64,000 nt of DNA from DAOUBP01 sp964474695 (GCA_964474695.1 CAYYTK010000024.1:8066-72065), one strand, 5' to 3'. Shown: positions 26,138 through 35,105, counted from the stretch's first letter. Notes: a model not told the origin generated them from the letters alone. A program made the numbers and translations.

Positions 26138-26443
26138 GATGCGTGGCGCGAGTTTGAGCCCATGCGCACAATCGTATGATTCTCACGATTCTGTACACGC
26201 CGGACGATCCCACTACGCCAATCAACGCCCGGCAAGCCGGCGCGCCTACAGGCATGACAGGGGTCATGGCGGCAGCTCGGACGCCGGCATAAAATGGAGA
26301 CAAGCGCGGCTAACGGACTACACACAGCAGTTCTTCCAGCGGTGCAACACTGGCCCGGCGGCGCTGACGGTTTGATCTGCGCCCAGATAGACCCAAGATC
26401 TGGCGCAGTCGGCGGCCTCTGTGAAGTGGCAGGAGGAGGAAAT

Positions 26444-26929
26444 ATGGGAGATTGGGTCTTTATTGCGCTCGTGGGTGCGGCGGTCGTGCACATCTTCGAG
26501 GAATACGTCTACCCCGGCGGGTTCGCAGAGGCATGGCGGAAGCTGCTGCCAAGGGCAGCCCATCTTTTCACGGCGAAGTTCCAGCTCGCGGTGAACGGCG
26601 TGTTCCTCCTGCTGTGTCTGCTCTGCGCGTGGATCGGTCGGGCCAACCTGGTGATAAGCTTGTCCGCCTTCAGCCTGATCTTCGCCAACGCTCTGCTGCA
26701 CATCCGCGGGGCCATTCTCCAGAAGAGGTACTATCCCGGCGTCATTTCGAGCGTGTTGATCTACATCCCGCTGGCGATCTACGCGTACGCCGGGTTTCTC
26801 GCGGCCGGCCAACTGACGTGGCCGCAGGCGGGCCTCTCGGTGCTGTTAGGCGCGGCGTGCATGGGGCTGCTCATGGTCTACGTTCTGCGTCGCCAGGTGC
26901 ATGCCGGCGGGCTGCCCAGGAGCAAGTAG
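26444..26929 (+). CDS. HXXEE-domain membrane protein
   Basis: 161 residues from the ATG at 26444, preceded by AGGAGGAGG. Five hydrophobic helices are visible. The first segment contains HIFEEYVYPGGF, the H-x-x-E-E motif that names this family, and a second conserved histidine sits in ANALLHIRG. Function of the family is unknown; a metal-binding membrane enzyme has been considered because of the motif. First gene of the plus-strand cargo block. Confidence 0.82.
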   Translation: MGDWVFIALVGAAVVHIFEEYVYPGGFAEAWRKLLPRAAHLFTAKFQLAVNGVFLLLCLLCAWIGRANLVISLSAFSLIFANALLHIRGAILQKRYYPGVISSVLIYIPLAIYAYAGFLAAGQLTWPQAGLSVLLGAACMGLLMVYVLRRQVHAGGLPRSK

Positions 26930-26933
26930 CGCA

Positions 26934-27314
26934 ATGATCGATGTATCCATCCAGGGAAGTAGGATTGTCTTCCAGGTTAGCGAATCGGATCGGCTGTGGT
27001 CGCTCCAAAGCCGGCTGGAGATTCCCATCCCGCACATCCAAGCGGCCACCATTGACACCCATCCCGCGATGGGCTGGTTCCAGGGCTTCAAGCTGGCGGG
27101 TACAGACGTGCCCGGTGTCTTTCGGGCCGGCACCTTTCATCAAGACGGCGGCCTGGTGTTCTGGGACGTGCGGCGCCCCGAACACACCATCGTTATCGAG
27201 CTCAAGCATGAGAAGTATCAGAAACTGATCGTTGAGGTGGCTGATCCCGATGCCGTCGTGAAGATGATCAACGGCGTTCTGGCCGGGGACGGAGCGCCTC
27301 ATGGCGCAGCCTGA
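26934..27314 (+). CDS. PH-like domain protein
   Basis: 126 residues from the ATG at 26934, with AGGAGC upstream. The beta-rich sequence (SRIVFQVSESDRLWSLQ... VFWDVRRPEHTIVIELKHEKYQKLIVEV) ends in one helix (DPDAVVKMINGVL), which is the fold order of bacterial PH-like proteins. No membrane segment. It overlaps the next gene by 14 bases. Function unknown. Confidence 0.65.
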   Translation: MIDVSIQGSRIVFQVSESDRLWSLQSRLEIPIPHIQAATIDTHPAMGWFQGFKLAGTDVPGVFRAGTFHQDGGLVFWDVRRPEHTIVIELKHEKYQKLIVEVADPDAVVKMINGVLAGDGAPHGAA

Positions 27315-27561
27315 CGACGCCGCAGGGGCTGCAGAGGGCCCGGATCTCGGGTTCACCTACCGCGTTAGAAAGAGCGGCGAGATCGAAATCCGCCATCGAG
27401 GACGCATCGCGGCCATCCTGCGCGGGCGGGCGGCCGCCGGCTTCCTGGCCGAGGCGGAGAGCGGCTTCACGGCGGCGCAGCAGGCGATGGCGCGGCTCAC
27501 CGGCAACTATAAACACGGGAATGAGCACGCCGCGCGCCGGCATCCCCGCAACCGGCCCTGA
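27301..27561 (+). CDS. conserved hypothetical protein
   Basis: 86 residues overlapping the preceding gene by 14 bases. The core YRVRKSGEIEIRHRGR is three short strands, followed by IAAILRGRAAAGFLAEAE and MARLTGNYKHGNE. I associate this pattern (basic strand pair, then ATGNxKRGNE-type end) with small conserved proteins in Chloroflexota, but I know no function. Coupled translation with the PH-like protein suggests a shared role. Confidence 0.65.
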   Translation: MAQPDDAAGAAEGPDLGFTYRVRKSGEIEIRHRGRIAAILRGRAAAGFLAEAESGFTAAQQAMARLTGNYKHGNEHAARRHPRNRP

Positions 27562-27600
27562 CCGGCGCGCGAGGTATATCAGACGGGAAAGGAGCAGCAA

Positions 27601-28275
27601 GTGGATACTGCAGCGCACCGGAACATGCTTCTGGGTTTGGCGGCGGTCTTGGGTTTGACCTTGTCCCTTGGGCTAATGGCAGTGTTGTCCGCGCCTCCAC
27701 CCGTGCAGGCCGCGGGCCAGGCCGGGCCCCTGGCCCGTGACGCCGCAGGCCACCCGGTGGACCCTGCGACCCACCCGGCCATCCGCCCGTCGGCGGTTGA
27801 AACCGTCACGACCTTCATCATCAGCAACGAGGCCCCCGGCCATCTGGTGGACGACCTGATCGTCCGGGGCCACGGCAACGACACCCTGCTGCAGGTCCTG
27901 GCGCACCTGCGAGCGCAGTCGGGCGGGGCCATCCCCGACGCCTTCTACAACCAGGTGGCCGCCGCGCCGCCCGGCAGCGAAGTGTTTACTGCTCGCCTGA
28001 ACTCGTACGCCGGGCTGGTCGGGGGGATTGAGATCGGGGCAGATGGAACTGTCTCCATTCCAGAAGTTGAGGGCCAGGCCTACGCCGGTGTGCCGGGCTT
28101 CACATCGACGCCCAGCCTGGATGGCCGGTTCACCTTCACGGTCACCCAGGATCGCGAGCGGTACATCTACACCCACAGTAATGACTACGGCGGCGGCTTC
28201 ACCAGGAACTACTACGCCTTCGGCATCGCGTGGCGGGGAAGGCAGATGGTCTTTCTGCCCCTCGTGCGGCGATGA
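27601..28275 (+). CDS. secreted protein with FLPLVRR tail
   Basis: 224 residues from a GTG at 27601, preceded by AAAGGAG. The signal peptide (about residues 1-38) ends near PPVQAAG. The mature part is mixed beta with repeated aromatic strands (RFTFTVTQDRERYIYTHS). It ends in MVFLPLVRR, a short hydrophobic-basic tail that I know from many secreted Chloroflexota proteins and that may be a sorting signal. Function unknown. Confidence 0.72.
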   Translation: MDTAAHRNMLLGLAAVLGLTLSLGLMAVLSAPPPVQAAGQAGPLARDAAGHPVDPATHPAIRPSAVETVTTFIISNEAPGHLVDDLIVRGHGNDTLLQVLAHLRAQSGGAIPDAFYNQVAAAPPGSEVFTARLNSYAGLVGGIEIGADGTVSIPEVEGQAYAGVPGFTSTPSLDGRFTFTVTQDRERYIYTHSNDYGGGFTRNYYAFGIAWRGRQMVFLPLVRR

Positions 28276-28408
28276 TCGAAGACACTGCGCGCACTGACCG
28301 CACGGGCCGGCGGCCGGGCGCATCCTGAATCCCAAGCAAACGAGGCCGGTGCCGGCTGACGCCGCCGGATGCTCGTTCACGCTGCGGCACACAAGGAGTG
28401 CTTACTGC

Positions 28409-29380
28409 ATGCCCAGGATCACAGCCATCCCCTATCGCACCGACGATCACGGCAGCTTTGAGGAGGAGTGGGGCTGCCACCAGCGGGTCTCGGAGTGGTG
28501 GTACGCCACGGGCTACTTCACGGCCGCCGAGGATCGGATGTACTCCTACCAGTTCACCCTGGTCCGGCCGCACCTGTTCGGCCTCCGCCCCAACGTGCTC
28601 ATGCTGGCGCTGACCGATTTCGCCACCGGCCGGCACACCTACGCGCAGCAGACAGCCTTGACGAGCAGTGACATCACGATTGACCGCCAGGGAGTCCAGT
28701 GGGGCGACACCGCGCAACTGGTCAAGGGCGCGCAGGGGATGCACTTCACCGGCCGGCATCGAGACTTCGCGCTCGACCTGGCGCTCGACTACGGCAAGGG
28801 CGCGGTCTGGCACTGCGACGACGGCGTGCTGCACATGGGGCTGGCCGCGCCCAAGGAGACCACCCTGTACTTCTCCTACACCAACATGCCCACCACGGGC
28901 ACGCTGACCCTGGGGGATCAAACCTGGCCGGTGCGGGGCAAGTCCTGGTTCGACAAGCAGGGCGGCCCGTTCAGCCTCATGAATCGGCTGACGCATTGGG
29001 AGTGGTTCTCGCTGCGCTTCTTCGACGACGAGGAGTTGATGCTGTTCACCTTTCCGCAGAGCGGCTATCAGGACGGCACCACCATCCCCCGCGCCGGCGG
29101 CGCCCGGCGGCTGACGGCGTACACCGTCCGGCCGCTGGACTTCGTGACGGTCAACGGCGCCAGGTTTTCCACCGGCTGGACTCTGGACGCACCCGGCCTG
29201 AAGGCCGAGCATTACACGATCCGGCCGCTGATGCAGGGCCAACTCAACCTGGCTTACTTCGAGCAGTTGGCCGGCGTCTACGATCCGGCGGACCAGCAGG
29301 TCGGGCTGTGTTTCGTGGAGCTCCTGCCCGGCGTCTACAACAAGGTGTCCCCGGCGCTGCTGTTCAAGAAGGTGGGGTAG
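28409..29380 (+). CDS. AttH/CrtC-like lipocalin-fold protein
   Basis: 323 residues from the ATG at 28409, with AAGGAG upstream. Two lipocalin-like halves are suggested by SEWWYATGYFT near the start, GKSWFDKQGGPF in the middle, and HWEWFSLRFFDDEELMLF. The W-x-D-x-Q-type motif and the WxWF pair are hallmarks of the carotenoid 1,2-hydratase/AttH superfamily. A hydratase or lipid-modifying role is possible; no carotenoid genes are nearby. Confidence 0.75.
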   Translation: MPRITAIPYRTDDHGSFEEEWGCHQRVSEWWYATGYFTAAEDRMYSYQFTLVRPHLFGLRPNVLMLALTDFATGRHTYAQQTALTSSDITIDRQGVQWGDTAQLVKGAQGMHFTGRHRDFALDLALDYGKGAVWHCDDGVLHMGLAAPKETTLYFSYTNMPTTGTLTLGDQTWPVRGKSWFDKQGGPFSLMNRLTHWEWFSLRFFDDEELMLFTFPQSGYQDGTTIPRAGGARRLTAYTVRPLDFVTVNGARFSTGWTLDAPGLKAEHYTIRPLMQGQLNLAYFEQLAGVYDPADQQVGLCFVELLPGVYNKVSPALLFKKVG

Positions 29381-29420
29381 AGACGGCCCGGCCACGGGGC
29401 GAGGACTGCGGGGGGATGCT

Positions 29421-29882
29421 ATGGAACCGTGCCTGACGTGTCAATTGGTGGCGCGACGGGACGCCGGCGCGGCCCCACCGTGGGACTGCATCCAGCGGAC
29501 CCAGTGTTGGGATGTCGTACACAGCTACAATACGGCCCTGCCGGGTTGGCTGGTGATCGTGGCGCGGCGGCACATCGAGGCGCTGCACGAGCTCACGCCG
29601 CCGGAAGCGGCTGAGCTGGGCCTCCTGATCCGCCAGGTCTCCATAGCCCTGCGCGACGTCACCGGCTGCCTCAAGACCTATGTGATCCAGTTCGCGGAGG
29701 CCGCCGAGCATCCGCACGTGCATTTCCACATCGTGCCGCGGATGGCCGATCAGCCCGAAGCGTATCGGAGCACCAAGGTGTTCGCGTACTTGGGCGTCCC
29801 CGAAGCGGAACGGGTCAGCGACGCGTGGATGAACGAGATCGCGGCCCGGATCCGGCCGCTTTTGCAGGCACCGATGCAGTGA
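29421..29882 (+). CDS. HIT-family nucleotide hydrolase/transferase
   Basis: 153 residues. The histidine triad HPHVHFHIVPR (about residues 92-102) is complete, and upstream strands (NTALPGWLVIVARRHIEAL) fit the HIT fold. Such enzymes cleave nucleoside phosphoramidates or dinucleoside polyphosphates. A CxxC pair at the N-terminus (C4, C7) could bind zinc. Lies in a run of plus-strand metabolic genes with short spacers. Confidence 0.88.
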   Translation: MEPCLTCQLVARRDAGAAPPWDCIQRTQCWDVVHSYNTALPGWLVIVARRHIEALHELTPPEAAELGLLIRQVSIALRDVTGCLKTYVIQFAEAAEHPHVHFHIVPRMADQPEAYRSTKVFAYLGVPEAERVSDAWMNEIAARIRPLLQAPMQ

Positions 29883-29905
29883 CCGCCGCAAGGTCGGAGG
29901 AGAGC

Positions 29906-30817
29906 GTGAGAGCAGTCGTCTATACCAGGTATGGTCCACCGGACGTGCTCCAAGTCCGGGAAGTGGCGCAGCCCGTTCCCGGAGAGCACGAGATCCTGGT
30001 GCGCGTGCACGCCGCCACGGTGTCGGCCGGCGACGTGCGCATGCGCAAGGCCGACCCGTTTGCAGCACGGCTCTACAACGGCCTGCTGCGGCCAAGCCGG
30101 GTGACGATCCTGGGCTTTGAGCTGGCCGGGGAGGTCGCCGCGATCGGCAGCCGGGTCAGTCGCTACCGGCCGGGCGATCCGGTCTTCGCCTTCACCGGGT
30201 TTCGCTTCGGCGCCTATGCCGAATACCGATGTCTGCCGGAGGTCGGAACGGTCAATCAAGGGCTGGTGGCCGTGAAACCGGCTAACATGACCTACGAGGA
30301 GGCCGCCGCGCTGCCCGGCGGGGGGCTTACGGCGCTGGGCTTCCTGCGCAAAGGTGAGATTCAGAGCAAGCGCAAGGTGCTCATCTACGGCGCTTCCGCC
30401 AGCGTGGGGACCTATGCGGTGCAGTTGGCCAGGCACTTCGGCGCGGAGGTCGTCGGGGTCTGCAGCACCACCAACCTGGAGCTGGTGCGCTCGCTGGGCG
30501 CCGAGCGGGTCATCGACTACACTCGTGAGGATTTCGCCCGCCGCGGCGAGACCTACGATCTCATCTTCGATGCGGTGGGCAAGGCCGCGCCGGCGCACTG
30601 CCAGACCGCGCTCAGCCCCGGCGGGGTCTACCTTGCCGTCACGGGGTCGGCCAAGATCGCACCTGAGGACTTGACCACCCTCAAGGAGCTGGTCGAGGCA
30701 GGAGCGGTGCGGGCGGTCATCGACAGGCGCTATCCGCTGGATCAGATCATCGAGGCGCACCGGTACGTCGAAGGCGGGCACAAGGTGGGAAATGTCGTCA
30801 TCACAGTCGCGCCATGA
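29906..30817 (+). CDS. MDR-family NAD(P)-dependent oxidoreductase
   Basis: 303 residues from a GTG at 29906 (GGAGGAG upstream). The N-terminus RAVVYTRYGPPDVLQ is the classic quinone-reductase-like MDR start. The nucleotide site is LIYGASASVGTYAVQLA, and the C-terminus ends in the usual GHKVGNVVI strand. No structural zinc cysteines are evident, so a zinc-independent quinone oxidoreductase is most likely. It overlaps the phosphotransferase gene by four bases. Confidence 0.88.
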   Translation: MRAVVYTRYGPPDVLQVREVAQPVPGEHEILVRVHAATVSAGDVRMRKADPFAARLYNGLLRPSRVTILGFELAGEVAAIGSRVSRYRPGDPVFAFTGFRFGAYAEYRCLPEVGTVNQGLVAVKPANMTYEEAAALPGGGLTALGFLRKGEIQSKRKVLIYGASASVGTYAVQLARHFGAEVVGVCSTTNLELVRSLGAERVIDYTREDFARRGETYDLIFDAVGKAAPAHCQTALSPGGVYLAVTGSAKIAPEDLTTLKELVEAGAVRAVIDRRYPLDQIIEAHRYVEGGHKVGNVVITVAP

Positions 30818-31764
30818 GCCGCGGAACAATGCCGGCGGGAACCGCCGTCCCGCATGACCTGTTGCTCCAACTGCTGAGACAGACGCTTGGCGCCGGGGTC
30901 GAGGTGGCCGGCTGCAAGATCGCCAACCAGCAGCATGAGTATCTTGTCCTGCTGCTCCAACTCCGCCGCCCAGCCATCAAGGTGGTGGCGAAACTGGCCG
31001 GACCCGCCGCGCCGCTGGCAGCCGCATTTGAGCGCACCGCCATGCTCCAGCGCCTGGTGGCGACGCAGACGACCATCCCCATGCCCGAAACGCTGGCTGT
31101 CGACACCGCCTGCCGGGCCTGGCCCTGGCGCTACTGCATCAAGACGCACATTCCGGGCCAGGAGTGGGCGACCGCAAGGCGCCAGATGACCGGGGAGGAG
31201 TTGTCCGACGCCTACCGGCAAATCGGCAGCGCCGTGGCACAACTGCACATGATTCACTTCCCCGCCTTCGGTGAACTCGCGGCGAATGGCGATGTCCGGG
31301 GCGATCAGCCATACCCGGCAGCGTTACAGGAACATGCACGGGCGATCATCAGGAGCGCACGCCTGTGCGATCTGTTCTGCTCGGCGTTGGAGCAACAGCG
31401 GCCGCTCTTCCTGGATGTGCCGCACGCCAGCCTCTGTCACGAAGACCTGCACAAGCACAACATCCTGTTCAGGCGTCACCGGGGGCGGTGGTGCCTGGCA
31501 ACGATCCTGGACTTCGACAAGGCGTGGGCCGGCCATCATGAGACGGACCTGGCCCGGCTTGAGTTGTGGCAGGGCATGACGAGCGCTGAATTCTGGGAGT
31601 CGTATGAGGCAATCTGTCCTGTCGCGCCGCTGTATAGAGAACGGCGCGCGCTCTACCAGCTGCTCTGGTGTCTCGAGTATGCCCGCCCTACGGCCGAGCA
31701 CCTCGCAGATACGCAACGCCTCTGCCAGGAACTCGGACTCCCGCGTTTTGAGCGGTTTGACTGA
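30814..31764 (+). CDS. APH-type phosphotransferase
   Basis: 316 residues, ATGA overlap with the oxidoreductase gene. The catalytic loop LCHEDLHKHNIL replaces the common HGDLHPGN form but keeps the catalytic D and metal-binding N. ILDFDKAWAG supplies the DFD-type metal ligand. An ATP-binding lysine may be in AIKVVAKLAG. Substrates of this family range from aminoglycosides to choline and homoserine; nothing here fixes one. Confidence 0.8.
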   Translation: MSRGTMPAGTAVPHDLLLQLLRQTLGAGVEVAGCKIANQQHEYLVLLLQLRRPAIKVVAKLAGPAAPLAAAFERTAMLQRLVATQTTIPMPETLAVDTACRAWPWRYCIKTHIPGQEWATARRQMTGEELSDAYRQIGSAVAQLHMIHFPAFGELAANGDVRGDQPYPAALQEHARAIIRSARLCDLFCSALEQQRPLFLDVPHASLCHEDLHKHNILFRRHRGRWCLATILDFDKAWAGHHETDLARLELWQGMTSAEFWESYEAICPVAPLYRERRALYQLLWCLEYARPTAEHLADTQRLCQELGLPRFERFD

Positions 31765-31826
31765 AAGCCCCAGTCCGCGGCCTGGGACTGATCAACCGTC
31801 TATCGGGAGCGGCTCTGGGAGCTATC

Positions 31827-33224
31827 TCAGGCGTCCACGCTGGTGACATCGTCCGGCGTGAACACATGCACGTTCTCCTCGCCCAAACCGGCGTGTGTCA
31901 CCTGGCCCAGGGTGCGCGCGAAGAAGGCGTAATGGACGTCCCAGCGGGCCGTATCACCCTTGAGCCACAACAGGCCCTTCTCCATCAGCGCGTGCAGATC
32001 GGCGGTAGTCACCGGCGTATTGCGCCAGCGCGCCTCACCGAAGACCACCCGATGATCGGCGCGGTTCACGCCGACCACGTCGATTTGCGCGCCGCGCGTC
32101 CACCACGATCCGACCTCCTGCACGGGGAAGGGAATCTGGCCGCGGCCGGAGGCAGCCAACAGGTGTTGGCGCGCCAGAGCCTCCCACACCGGCGCCACGA
32201 TGTACGGCAGGTTGTTGCGGATTTCGCTCAGCGTCTCAGCCTGGCGTTGGTTGATCTCCAACAGCGCCCGGTGCGGCGCGGCCCAGCGATGCCAGAAGCG
32301 CAGGAAGGGATCCAGGATGTGGTACGTGCCCACCCGCCCCTCGTCGCGCACCCGGTTCAGCGGCAGGCGGTGCTCCACCAAGCCGTTGGTCACCAAATCG
32401 TTGAGATAGTGCTGAGCCGACGCCAACGTCAGGTTGGCCGCCGCCGCGATCTCCTGCCGCGGGTGATTGCCCGCAGCGATTGCCTCCAGGACACGGCTGA
32501 AGGCGTCCACCTCGCCCTTGAGCTCCTCGTGGAGGAGCAGGCGCACTTCGCTGAACAGATTGCCCGCCGGATCGAGGACCTCCCGCTCGACGTTGCGCAT
32601 GAGCGAGCGCTGCGGGTCCAGCGCCAGCAGGTTGCGCGGCATGCCGCCCAACACGGCGTAGGTCTCGATCAACTGCTCGGCGTCGAGCGTGGGAACGAAA
32701 GCTCGCAAGTCAGACGGTTGTAGCGGCAGCAGCTCGTAGGCCCAGGTGTGGCGCCGGTAGAGCGGCGCCGCGCCGTCCAGGATCTCCCGCCGCATCACGC
32801 TGTAGGTGGAGCCGGTCAGACACAGGAACAGGTTCGTGTGCTGCAGGACGGTGTCCCAGGCGCGCTGGAGCAGCGTCGAGAAGCCGGGCGCCGAATCGGC
32901 CAGGTAGGGGTATTCGTCAATCACTACGACAAAGCGGCGCTCGCGCCCCAGCTCCGCTAGCGCCAGCAGCGCGCTGTCCCAGTCGGCGAAGGTGCGCTCA
33001 GGCTGACCGAGCGCGACCGCCAACTGCTGTCCGAACTCATGCAGCAGCACCTGGCTTGGCAGCCGCGCTGCAAAGAAGTACAAGTGCGGCTTCTCGCGGC
33101 ACCACTCGTAGATCAGGCTGCTTTTGCCCACCCGCCGGCGGCCGTAGAGGACAGCGAATTCCGCACCAGGCCGCGCATAGCGGCGTTCCAGGTAGCCGAG
33201 CTCACGTTGGCGATTGCGAAACAT
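31827..33224 (-). CDS. archaeal-type AAA ATPase with DUF234-like nuclease domain
   Basis: 465 residues. N-terminal P-loop LYGRRRVGKSSLI (about residues 26-38), Walker B FVVVIDEYPYL, and the family tail GSTYSVM. A winged-helix segment (HPRQEIAAAANLTLASAQHYLNDL) follows. The C-terminal DUF234-type domain contains IDVVGVNRADHRVVFGEARW, a PD-(D/E)XK-like D...E-x-R core. Such genes are often single, self-regulated and mobile. The promoter carries three TAAGATA-type half sites, consistent with autoregulation through the winged helix. Confidence 0.85.
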   Translation of the reverse strand: MFRNRQRELGYLERRYARPGAEFAVLYGRRRVGKSSLIYEWCREKPHLYFFAARLPSQVLLHEFGQQLAVALGQPERTFADWDSALLALAELGRERRFVVVIDEYPYLADSAPGFSTLLQRAWDTVLQHTNLFLCLTGSTYSVMRREILDGAAPLYRRHTWAYELLPLQPSDLRAFVPTLDAEQLIETYAVLGGMPRNLLALDPQRSLMRNVEREVLDPAGNLFSEVRLLLHEELKGEVDAFSRVLEAIAAGNHPRQEIAAAANLTLASAQHYLNDLVTNGLVEHRLPLNRVRDEGRVGTYHILDPFLRFWHRWAAPHRALLEINQRQAETLSEIRNNLPYIVAPVWEALARQHLLAASGRGQIPFPVQEVGSWWTRGAQIDVVGVNRADHRVVFGEARWRNTPVTTADLHALMEKGLLWLKGDTARWDVHYAFFARTLGQVTHAGLGEENVHVFTPDDVTSVDA

Positions 33225-33242
33225 GGGTCCTCCCGAGTAAAT

Positions 33243-33289
33243 CGTATCTTAGTAAGATAGCTTATGAGAGTATATCACAATAAGATACG
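33243..33289. promoter_or_regulatory. operator: palindrome TATCTTA-G-TAAGATA plus a third half site
   Basis: A perfect 15-base palindrome (33244-33258) lies just downstream of the predicted transcription start, and a further TAAGATA (33281-33287) lies inside the promoter spacer. The arrangement suits a repressor blocking the promoter. Confidence 0.75.
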
Positions 33290-33297
33290 TTTGTCAA
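33269..33297 (-). promoter_or_regulatory. promoter of the DUF234-type ATPase gene
   Basis: TTGACA (33297-33292), 17 bases, TATACT (33274-33269) on the minus strand; near-consensus and overlapping the operator half site. Confidence 0.85.
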
Positions 33298-33571
33298 CCC
33301 TATCGCGATACAATCCGATTCGGCGGCTGTCGCCAGCCTCCGGTCAGATAAGTCCACGAAAGTTCATCATGGTGACCTCAGTGAGATTCGCCGGCATGTG
33401 CTCCGATCCGAACCAGGTGTTCGCACGGTCCCGCTCGACTCGTGAGTAGCCAGTCGGGGGCGACAAGCCACTGCCGAGGCAGTCTCGATGGACTTTCAGT
33501 ATCAGTGAAAGCAAGTAGCTAAATGTTTTCATTCATAGTAAAATCATCAGATAAGCAAGCCCGATTTCACC

Positions 33572-33650
33572 GACCTGGCATCTTGTAGAACTCGATCCCC
33601 TGGCTCTCCAGGACACCCGCAGCACCGACCGTCAGATGAGGCGAGACCCC
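33572..33650 (-). pseudogene. 3' remnant of a paralogue of the PD-(D/E)XK gene at 36524-37315
   Basis: On the minus strand it encodes VLESQGIEFYKMPGR followed by TGA. The intact gene ends IMESQGIQFYQAAGR. The nucleotide match extends beyond the stop on one side and fades upstream after about 80 bases, so only the gene end survives. Confidence 0.75.
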
Positions 33651-33769
33651 CCTCGTCCCGTGCGTACGCTCTGCCATCTTGATCTTGCTTCCCCGCATCA
33701 TTCTGTGGTAGCGTGTGTGCAAAACAGTGCTCCAGAGACAGCGTTACGCACACAGAAGCAGGCCGAGGC

Positions 33770-33949
33770 ATGACCACACAGAACTGGGCTGGCAGGCTCT
33801 ACCTAGTGGCTGCAGGCCAGACTGGCTATGTCACGCGCCATCACGCTGCTGTGGCAGCCGGAGGGCGTCGAGGCCACCTACATGCTTGGACACCATTCAC
33901 GCAGTTGGCGCAGGAGGACCTGATCCACATGCCGGAGTCGGTGCAGTAG
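33770..33949 (+). pseudogene. N-terminal fragment of an AbiEi-like antitoxin/regulator
   Basis: MTTQNWAGRLYLVAAGQTGYVTRHHA resembles the start of AbiEi-type proteins (VAxGQxGYxTxxQA winged helix). The frame then degrades and stops after 59 codons, before the region that should carry the second half. Probably a decayed toxin-antitoxin or regulator gene. Confidence 0.45.
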
Positions 33950-34135
33950 ACCGAAGGACCGCCAGACAAGCAGCCGTGCGCAGTCGCACATATGTGGAAC
34001 GAATCGGCGTACATGGGCGTCTGGTGGAGAGAGTTGGAAGTGGCGCGGCATGTCTACTGGCCGGAGGATGTCGTGGTCGTGGGCAGCCGAAGATGAAGGA
34101 TCGAGATTGCGAAGGCAAGTGATAGAGAGCGAGAC

Positions 34136-34558
34136 GTGCGCAGAAAGACCTTGGCCGCTGGCTGCGGCGTGCTGCTCATCCTTGGATTATTTGTGGCAAC
34201 GGCCGTCTTCCTCGACGGCTTCTACCTGCCTGGCAAGCCCTGCCGGCCCGTGCGCTACCCGGATGGTCAGAGGACTGCCAACGCTTTTCAGTGTGTGGTG
34301 AACGCCGACCTGGCCGATGTTCTGGCGTTCTACGATAACGCGCTGGACGTGCAGCCGCGGCCGGGAGACACGGGGCTTTGGACGCGCCAAGAGCTGGCGC
34401 CAGCTGTTCTCCTGTATACTTGTTACGGCAGCGACATCAACCGCCTGTCCACGGAGACGGGCTGCATTACTGTGCGCCGGCAAGCCCAGGGAACGGTCAG
34501 CATCGAGGGGCTGCTGCTGCGGTCAGAGGGGAGCAACGCTCAGTGTCCGTTCGAATGA
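34136..34558 (+). CDS. membrane-anchored or secreted hypothetical protein
   Basis: 140 residues from a GTG at 34136. A signal anchor (about residues 5-27) is followed by a soluble domain with four cysteines (C37, C53, C96, C109, approximate) that could form disulphides outside the cell. No family recognised. First of four small envelope-type genes on the plus strand. Confidence 0.6.
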   Translation: MRRKTLAAGCGVLLILGLFVATAVFLDGFYLPGKPCRPVRYPDGQRTANAFQCVVNADLADVLAFYDNALDVQPRPGDTGLWTRQELAPAVLLYTCYGSDINRLSTETGCITVRRQAQGTVSIEGLLLRSEGSNAQCPFE

Positions 34559-34613
34559 AAGCCGTTACCGACCTTTGGCGGCGCGACGATGAGATGCAGC
34601 GCGGTACACGGCC

Positions 34614-35105
34614 ATGAGGGGCATTAAGCGCCCTCGGTCCAGCCTTCTTCTTGTCGTCCTCGGAACAGGTCTCGGCGTTTGCCTGATCCTGTTCGGACTG
34701 GGCATCGCGCTGCCCCGGATCCTAGATCCGGTCACCCGCTCGACCGATTGCGGGCGGGTGGCCCGCGCCTTCGTCGACGCTATAAGAACTGGCGATGCCC
34801 GGCTCGCCCGCTCACTTGCCGTATCGGACGCCGGCATCGTTGAATGGATGTCAACGCGCCGGGGCTTTTCCTGCCCGTTTTCGCTCGATCTCGAGGCATA
34901 CGACAGTTCGATGGTCTGTGGCTCCAGCAACCTATCCACCGAGTGGAACTGCGGGTTCCACTACTTCTGCTGGCTCGGCGGCAGGTATCTCTTCAGGCTC
35001 GAAAGAATCGAGTTGGAACAGAGGGCCGAGGGGTGCCGGGTGACCTACTGGAGCGAGCCGTGCGAAGCGTTCGGGGACGAGGTATTTGGCGACAAGTGTC
35101 GGTGA
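34614..35105 (+). CDS. membrane-anchored hypothetical protein
   Basis: 163 residues. N-terminal basic stretch and one transmembrane helix (about residues 10-33), then an extracellular domain rich in cysteine and aromatic residues (FSCPFSLDLEAYDSS, WNCGFHYFCWLGG). An ARAFVDAIRTGDARLARSLA helix pair resembles SnoaL/NTF2-like secreted modules, but the match is weak. Function unknown. Confidence 0.6.
   Translation: MRGIKRPRSSLLLVVLGTGLGVCLILFGLGIALPRILDPVTRSTDCGRVARAFVDAIRTGDARLARSLAVSDAGIVEWMSTRRGFSCPFSLDLEAYDSSMVCGSSNLSTEWNCGFHYFCWLGGRYLFRLERIELEQRAEGCRVTYWSEPCEAFGDEVFGDKCR

Larger units (their letters stand above)
33298..34135. other. 840 bases with decayed gene fragments
   Basis: No intact gene was seen. 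Contents: the minus-strand 3' fragment at 33572-33650, the plus-strand AbiEi-like fragment at 33770-33949, and otherwise non-coding sequence of lower GC. It looks like a graveyard between the ATPase gene and the next plus-strand genes. Confidence 0.6.
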
